In this document: positions 4,724 to 7,862 of the stretch, piece after piece
How positions within the stretch are numbered: the stretch's first letter is position 1
Layout of the letters: each line of letters starts with the position of its first letter
NCBI GenBank assembly: GCA_903930515.1
Contig: CAIYYW010000124.1
Location: forward strand, 1 to 7,862
Direction: 5' to 3'
Length of the DNA: 7,862 nt
DNA from: an uncultured delta proteobacterium
GTDB lineage: Bacteria; RBG-13-61-14; DRUE01
Notes under the pieces: model-generated
The model's input: only the letters and a program-made list of their open reading frames with translations
What the model was told of the DNA's origin: nothing
Database searches by the model: none
Program-made: the position numbers and the translations under genes

Positions 4724-5926
4724 ATGGATAGAAAGAATTTAAAAATCCTGCTCACCACCCGCCATTCCCGTCTCCAGAGCGGGTCCACCCATCAGCTATA
4801 TCTGCTGGCCCAGGAGCTGAAAGAGCGCGGCCACCGGGTGTATGTCCTGTTCAAGGGAGAGCGCGGCAAGCCGCTTCATCCCTCGCTCCGGCCCCTGTCC
4901 AAACTGGAGTTGAAGGTTGACCTGGCCAGATTCACCAAGCTCAAATACCGGCACACCATCCCGGAGCTGATTTGGCTCAGGAAATTCCTGCTCGCGGAAC
5001 AGTTTGATCTGGTGAATACTTTCAGCGGGACCGATCTCAGCAATCTGATCCTGGCCGGGTCCGGGATTTTTATTCCCGCCCTGATCTCCTACCGCGGCCT
5101 GGCCGAGCCTTTGGACTTTTTCAATTCCATCAAATACCGGCTGCCCAAGGTGAGGAAGGTGATCGCCAATTCCCAGGCGGTGAAGGAGATTATGATCAAG
5201 ACCGGGCATCTGGCTCCGGAAAAAATAGAGGTGATCTACGGAGGGTTTGACCTGAAAAAATTCCGTCCCGGAATTGACCGGGGCCTGATCCGGAAGGAAT
5301 TCGGAATTTCGGACTCGGCTCCGGTGGTGATCATCATCGCCCATCTAAAGTTCTGGCCCGAGCATCGGAAAGGCGGATACTATTTCCTTCAGGCCGGGGA
5401 AAAGGTCCTGGCCCAAAGACCGGATACCAGGTTCCTGCTGGTGGGGAAAGCCGACCAGGAGGAATTCCAGCAGGCCGCGAGTCCGGCCCTCAGGCAGGCA
5501 ACCATCTTCACCGGGTACCGCTCCGACATTCCCGAACTGATCGCGGGGAGCGATCTGCTGGTGAGCGCGTCTTTGAGCGAAGGGATGGCCGGGGTGATCC
5601 GGGAGTCTATGGCAATGGAGCGGCCGGTGGTCGCCACCGAGATTGATGGCACGCCGGAATTGGTCAAGCCGAACCGGACCGGGATCCTGGTTCCGCCAAA
5701 AGACCCGGAGGCGCTGGCAAAAGGGATTTTGCAATTGCTCGTTCATCCTGACCAGGGCAGGGCGATGGGGATTCAGGGACGGAAGTTGGTGGAAGACCTT
5801 TGCGATAATCGGAAACGGGTGGACCAGTATGAGCGGATCTATTTTGAAGAATACGCAAAAGCCACCCGGGTCAGGCATACCTTTTGGCATCGGCGATACT
5901 GGGAAAAAAATATCAATGATGAATGA
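4724..5926 (+). CDS. Glycosyltransferase, GT4-type (GT-B fold)
   Basis: This 400-residue cytoplasmic enzyme should transfer a sugar from a nucleotide-sugar donor to an unidentified acceptor. The N-terminal half has ILLTTRHSRLQSGSTHQLYLLAQEL near residues 8-32 (the region of the acceptor-side glycine loop), then RGHRVYVL, FDLVNTFSG (94-102) and VIANSQAVKEIM (146-157). The donor half has IEVIYGGFDLKKFRPG (168-183), HRKGGYYF with the usual Lys-Gly, RFLLVG (236-241), and the EX7E motif SEGMAGVIRES with Glu286 and Glu294, then PVVATEIDGTPELV (301-314). The length is normal for the family. The ATG at 4724 has only GGCGG nearby; an in-frame TTG at 4694 would overlap the RidA gene. It begins 16 bp after RidA, so cotranscription is likely. 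No cluster of polysaccharide genes surrounds it within the window, so the product (lipid, capsule or small molecule) is open. Confidence 0.93.
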   Translation: MDRKNLKILLTTRHSRLQSGSTHQLYLLAQELKERGHRVYVLFKGERGKPLHPSLRPLSKLELKVDLARFTKLKYRHTIPELIWLRKFLLAEQFDLVNTFSGTDLSNLILAGSGIFIPALISYRGLAEPLDFFNSIKYRLPKVRKVIANSQAVKEIMIKTGHLAPEKIEVIYGGFDLKKFRPGIDRGLIRKEFGISDSAPVVIIIAHLKFWPEHRKGGYYFLQAGEKVLAQRPDTRFLLVGKADQEEFQQAASPALRQATIFTGYRSDIPELIAGSDLLVSASLSEGMAGVIRESMAMERPVVATEIDGTPELVKPNRTGILVPPKDPEALAKGILQLLVHPDQGRAMGIQGRKLVEDLCDNRKRVDQYERIYFEEYAKATRVRHTFWHRRYWEKNINDE

Positions 5927-5976
5927 TAAATGGCGAAACGAGATCCTGAAGACATTTCAATCGTGACCGAAGAATA

Positions 5977-5984
5977 AGGGGAGG
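5977..5984 (+). promoter_or_regulatory. Strong Shine-Dalgarno of the exported hydrolase
   Basis: AGGGGAGG lies 6 bases before the ATG at 5991. It supports that start, which also opens directly into a signal peptide. The 64-bp gap after the glycosyltransferase shows no promoter or terminator that I can support. Confidence 0.75.
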
Positions 5985-5990
5985 GAAGCA

Positions 5991-7862
5991 ATGGGCAGAT
6001 TATTTGGATTGAGTTTGATGGCGGTTATGGTTCTCGCATTTTCTTTCTCGCCGGTGGCCGCGGAGGTTCATCCGTATTTTGAGCTTTCCGGTCAGGGAGG
6101 ATTTTTCAAAATGCCCTTTCCAACCGATCTCCGCCGGAACGCGGACGGGACTGTTAATCTGGATGATTTTCCGCCCACGCTTTTGTTCTGGCTGGTGGGG
6201 ACATATCCGGGCTTGGCGGAAAAAAACGGGTTCAGCACCGCGACCACTATTTACTTCCGCTTTACCGGCCCGATCCCGACCGATGGTTTCCCCAAAACCG
6301 CCAGGGATTCGGTCAAGCCCGATTCCACCCTCCTGCTCATTGACATTGACGCGGATTCGCCGGAGCGCGGCAGAAACTTTCCGCTGATCTGGAAATTTTA
6401 TGACCATCGCCAGACCTGGATCAGCGGAGGGGATAATATTCTGGCAATGATGCCCTTGCCGGGATTCTTGCTCCGGGAGAACAACACCTATGCCGCGATC
6501 ATTTTGAATTCGGCATCCGGGCCGAGCCGGCCGGGAGTGATGGCCGATTTGCTTTCCGGACAAGCGCCCAAGGCCAAGCTCGGGAAAAAGGCGGTCCAGG
6601 TTTATAAGCCGCTCAGGAAATGGCTGGCTGACCCGAACTGCCCGGTCAAGAAAGAAGAGATAATGATTGCCACGGTTTTCACCACCGGGACCCCGAGCGC
6701 GGAGATGATGAAGATGTGGAAGGCGATCCAGGAAATGCCGGCGGTTAAATTGGTTGAGCCGATCCGGGTTGAGCGAGAGTATCCGGAATATTATGTGCTC
6801 CGGACCAAGTGGCTGGCCCCGCAGTTCCAGACCGGCCTTCCTCCCTACAGCTTTGTGGGAGGCAGCATTGCGTATGACAAGAAGGGAATGCCGATCATCC
6901 AGCGATACCAGAAAGTGCCGATGGTGATCACCGTCCCCAAGACCGCAATGCCCGGCTCCGGGTTCCCGCTCCTCCATTTCATCCACGGCACCGAAGGCGT
7001 GTCCAACCAGGTGGTTGACCGGGGAAAAACCTTTGATCCGCATGGCGGGCCGGAAGCGGGCAAAGGCCCGGCTTTGGTGGTGGCCAAACGCGGGATCGCC
7101 TCGTTCGGGTCCGCGCTTCCGCAAAACGGAGAGCGGGGCGGGGACAAGACCATGCTGTTGTATTACTCATTTTTCAACGGCGAGGGGATCAAGAACAACC
7201 TGATCCAATCGGCCGCGGAGCAGATTATGCTGCTCAAGCTGTTCAAGGAATTGAAAATACCGGCATCGCTCTGCCCGGAAACCAAATTGCCCGATGGCCA
7301 AAAAGAAATTTATTTCGACCGCGACCGGCTCTTCTCAATGGGACAATCGCTCGGGTCTTTGGTGCTCGGCATTTACGCCGGGGTGGAGCCGTCGCTCAAG
7401 GCAATCATCCCTTCCGGAGAAGGAGGCCACTGGGGATTGTTCGCGGTGCGCGGCAATTTCATCAACGCTCCCAGTCTGAATAAAAGCGGCAAAGGAATGT
7501 TTGAAGTCCTCAACCTGGACATCTTCCATCCCACAATGTGTATGTTCCAGACCGCGCTCGCGCCCTCGGACCCGCTATCCTTCACCCCCTTTATCATTGA
7601 ACATCCGCTCCAGGGCGATCCGAAAAATGTCTGGATGGGCATCGGCCTCTACGACCATTTCTTCCGGCCCGAATCCCAGAACGCCATCCTGGCCGGGCTG
7701 GGATTGGATTTGGCCGGGACCGTGATTGACGACCGGGCGCTGGAATACCTGGAGCTGGGCGGCCGCAAGGTAATTGCTTACCCGGTGAGCGGGAACATCA
7801 AGGCCGAGGGAAAACCTGTCACCGGGGTGGCCGTGCAATATAAGATGGACAATATCCTGGAC
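5991..7862 (+). CDS. Exported alpha/beta-hydrolase-like protein (possible VolA-type lipase/esterase), right end cut
   Basis: The frame is open for 624 codons to the window edge, without a stop. Residues 1-24 form a Sec signal peptide (MGRLFGLSLMAVMVLAF, cleavage likely after SPVAA), with no lipobox Cys, so the protein is periplasmic or secreted. Residues about 25-310 are beta-rich, opening with FKMPFPTDLRRNADGT and containing LPGFLLRENNTYAAIIL. This recalls the N-terminal domain of bacterial virulence-factor lipases such as VolA, an assignment from memory. The rest looks like an alpha/beta hydrolase: LLHFIHGTEG (His332-Gly333, oxyanion region), nucleophile elbow MGQSLGS with Ser453, and GIGLYDHFF with Asp555 as candidate acid. 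The catalytic His should follow close to or beyond base 7862, because the sequence ends in a conserved-looking MDNILD. Start ATG 5991 has a strong Shine-Dalgarno. It follows a glycosyltransferase and lies near an acyl-CoA ligase, so lipid hydrolysis is plausible but unproven. Confidence 0.85.
   Translation, partial: MGRLFGLSLMAVMVLAFSFSPVAAEVHPYFELSGQGGFFKMPFPTDLRRNADGTVNLDDFPPTLLFWLVGTYPGLAEKNGFSTATTIYFRFTGPIPTDGFPKTARDSVKPDSTLLLIDIDADSPERGRNFPLIWKFYDHRQTWISGGDNILAMMPLPGFLLRENNTYAAIILNSASGPSRPGVMADLLSGQAPKAKLGKKAVQVYKPLRKWLADPNCPVKKEEIMIATVFTTGTPSAEMMKMWKAIQEMPAVKLVEPIRVEREYPEYYVLRTKWLAPQFQTGLPPYSFVGGSIAYDKKGMPIIQRYQKVPMVITVPKTAMPGSGFPLLHFIHGTEGVSNQVVDRGKTFDPHGGPEAGKGPALVVAKRGIASFGSALPQNGERGGDKTMLLYYSFFNGEGIKNNLIQSAAEQIMLLKLFKELKIPASLCPETKLPDGQKEIYFDRDRLFSMGQSLGSLVLGIYAGVEPSLKAIIPSGEGGHWGLFAVRGNFINAPSLNKSGKGMFEVLNLDIFHPTMCMFQTALAPSDPLSFTPFIIEHPLQGDPKNVWMGIGLYDHFFRPESQNAILAGLGLDLAGTVIDDRALEYLELGGRKVIAYPVSGNIKAEGKPVTGVAVQYKMDNILD

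Noticed and set aside
4129-4788. 219-codon minus-strand frame opposite the RidA gene
   Set aside because: Crosses the RidA gene and the divergent promoter region; RidA motifs on the other strand are unambiguous.
5930-5977. 15-codon open frame (ATG to TAA) between glycosyltransferase and hydrolase
   Set aside because: It begins 3 bases after the glycosyltransferase stop and ends at the hydrolase Shine-Dalgarno, so a coupling peptide is conceivable, but it has no ribosome site of its own and is short enough to be chance.
6000-7124. 374-codon open frame on the minus strand
   Set aside because: It lies wholly antisense to the hydrolase, which has a Shine-Dalgarno, signal peptide and catalytic motifs. 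The antisense protein shows no family motif and its Arg/Gly/His-rich composition is typical of a shadow of GC-rich codons.

Overview
The window looks like ordinary chromosomal DNA from a Gram-negative-type bacterium. Its GC content is moderately high. Genes are tightly packed on both strands, several start codons have strong Shine-Dalgarno sequences, and there are an envelope lipoprotein, a periplasmic adaptor and a Sec-exported hydrolase. The lineage cannot be fixed from sequence alone. The inverted repeat at 2051-2072 recalls short dispersed repeats of Planctomycetes/Verrucomicrobia/Omnitrophota-type genomes, and the protein styles would also fit a deltaproteobacterial-type organism. I treat both only as hints.

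Left half (1-4111, all minus strand). Reading leftwards: a long-chain acyl-CoA ligase of the AMP-forming superfamily (2267-4111), a 235-bp gap with two hairpin-forming inverted repeats and a candidate promoter, a TetR-family regulator (1369-2031), an HlyD/YbhG-like membrane-fusion lipoprotein (532-1365), and the N-terminal 135 codons of an ABC ATPase with a YbhF-type Walker A (1-405, cut by the window edge). The regulator-adaptor-ATPase order matches the E. coli cecR-ybhG-ybhF-ybhS-ybhR arrangement, so ABC-2 permease genes are expected just outside the left edge. TetR and adaptor are 3 bp apart. Adaptor and ATPase are separated by 126 bp full of short direct and inverted repeats.

Centre (4112-4245). 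A 134-bp divergent intergenic region holds a very good sigma70-type promoter for the ligase (TTGCAC-17-TATAAA), a weaker candidate for the rightward genes, and a perfect 12-bp palindrome over the latter's -35 position.

Right half (4246-7862, all plus strand). A RidA/YjgF-like protein, a GT4-type glycosyltransferase 16 bp behind it, and, 64 bp further on, a large exported alpha/beta-hydrolase-like protein (624 codons, still open at the right edge). These probably form one transcript.

The possible theme is lipid/envelope metabolism: a secreted esterase or lipase-like enzyme, an acyl-CoA ligase, and an efflux system under a TetR regulator. This link is inference from adjacency. I found no CRISPR array, RNA gene, transposase, or clear new multi-gene system. 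The most notable points are a ~60-residue in-frame insertion plus altered P-loop and C-terminal motifs in the ligase, a RidA-like protein with glycine at the usual glutamate position, the unassigned large hydrolase, and the inverted repeats around the TetR gene.
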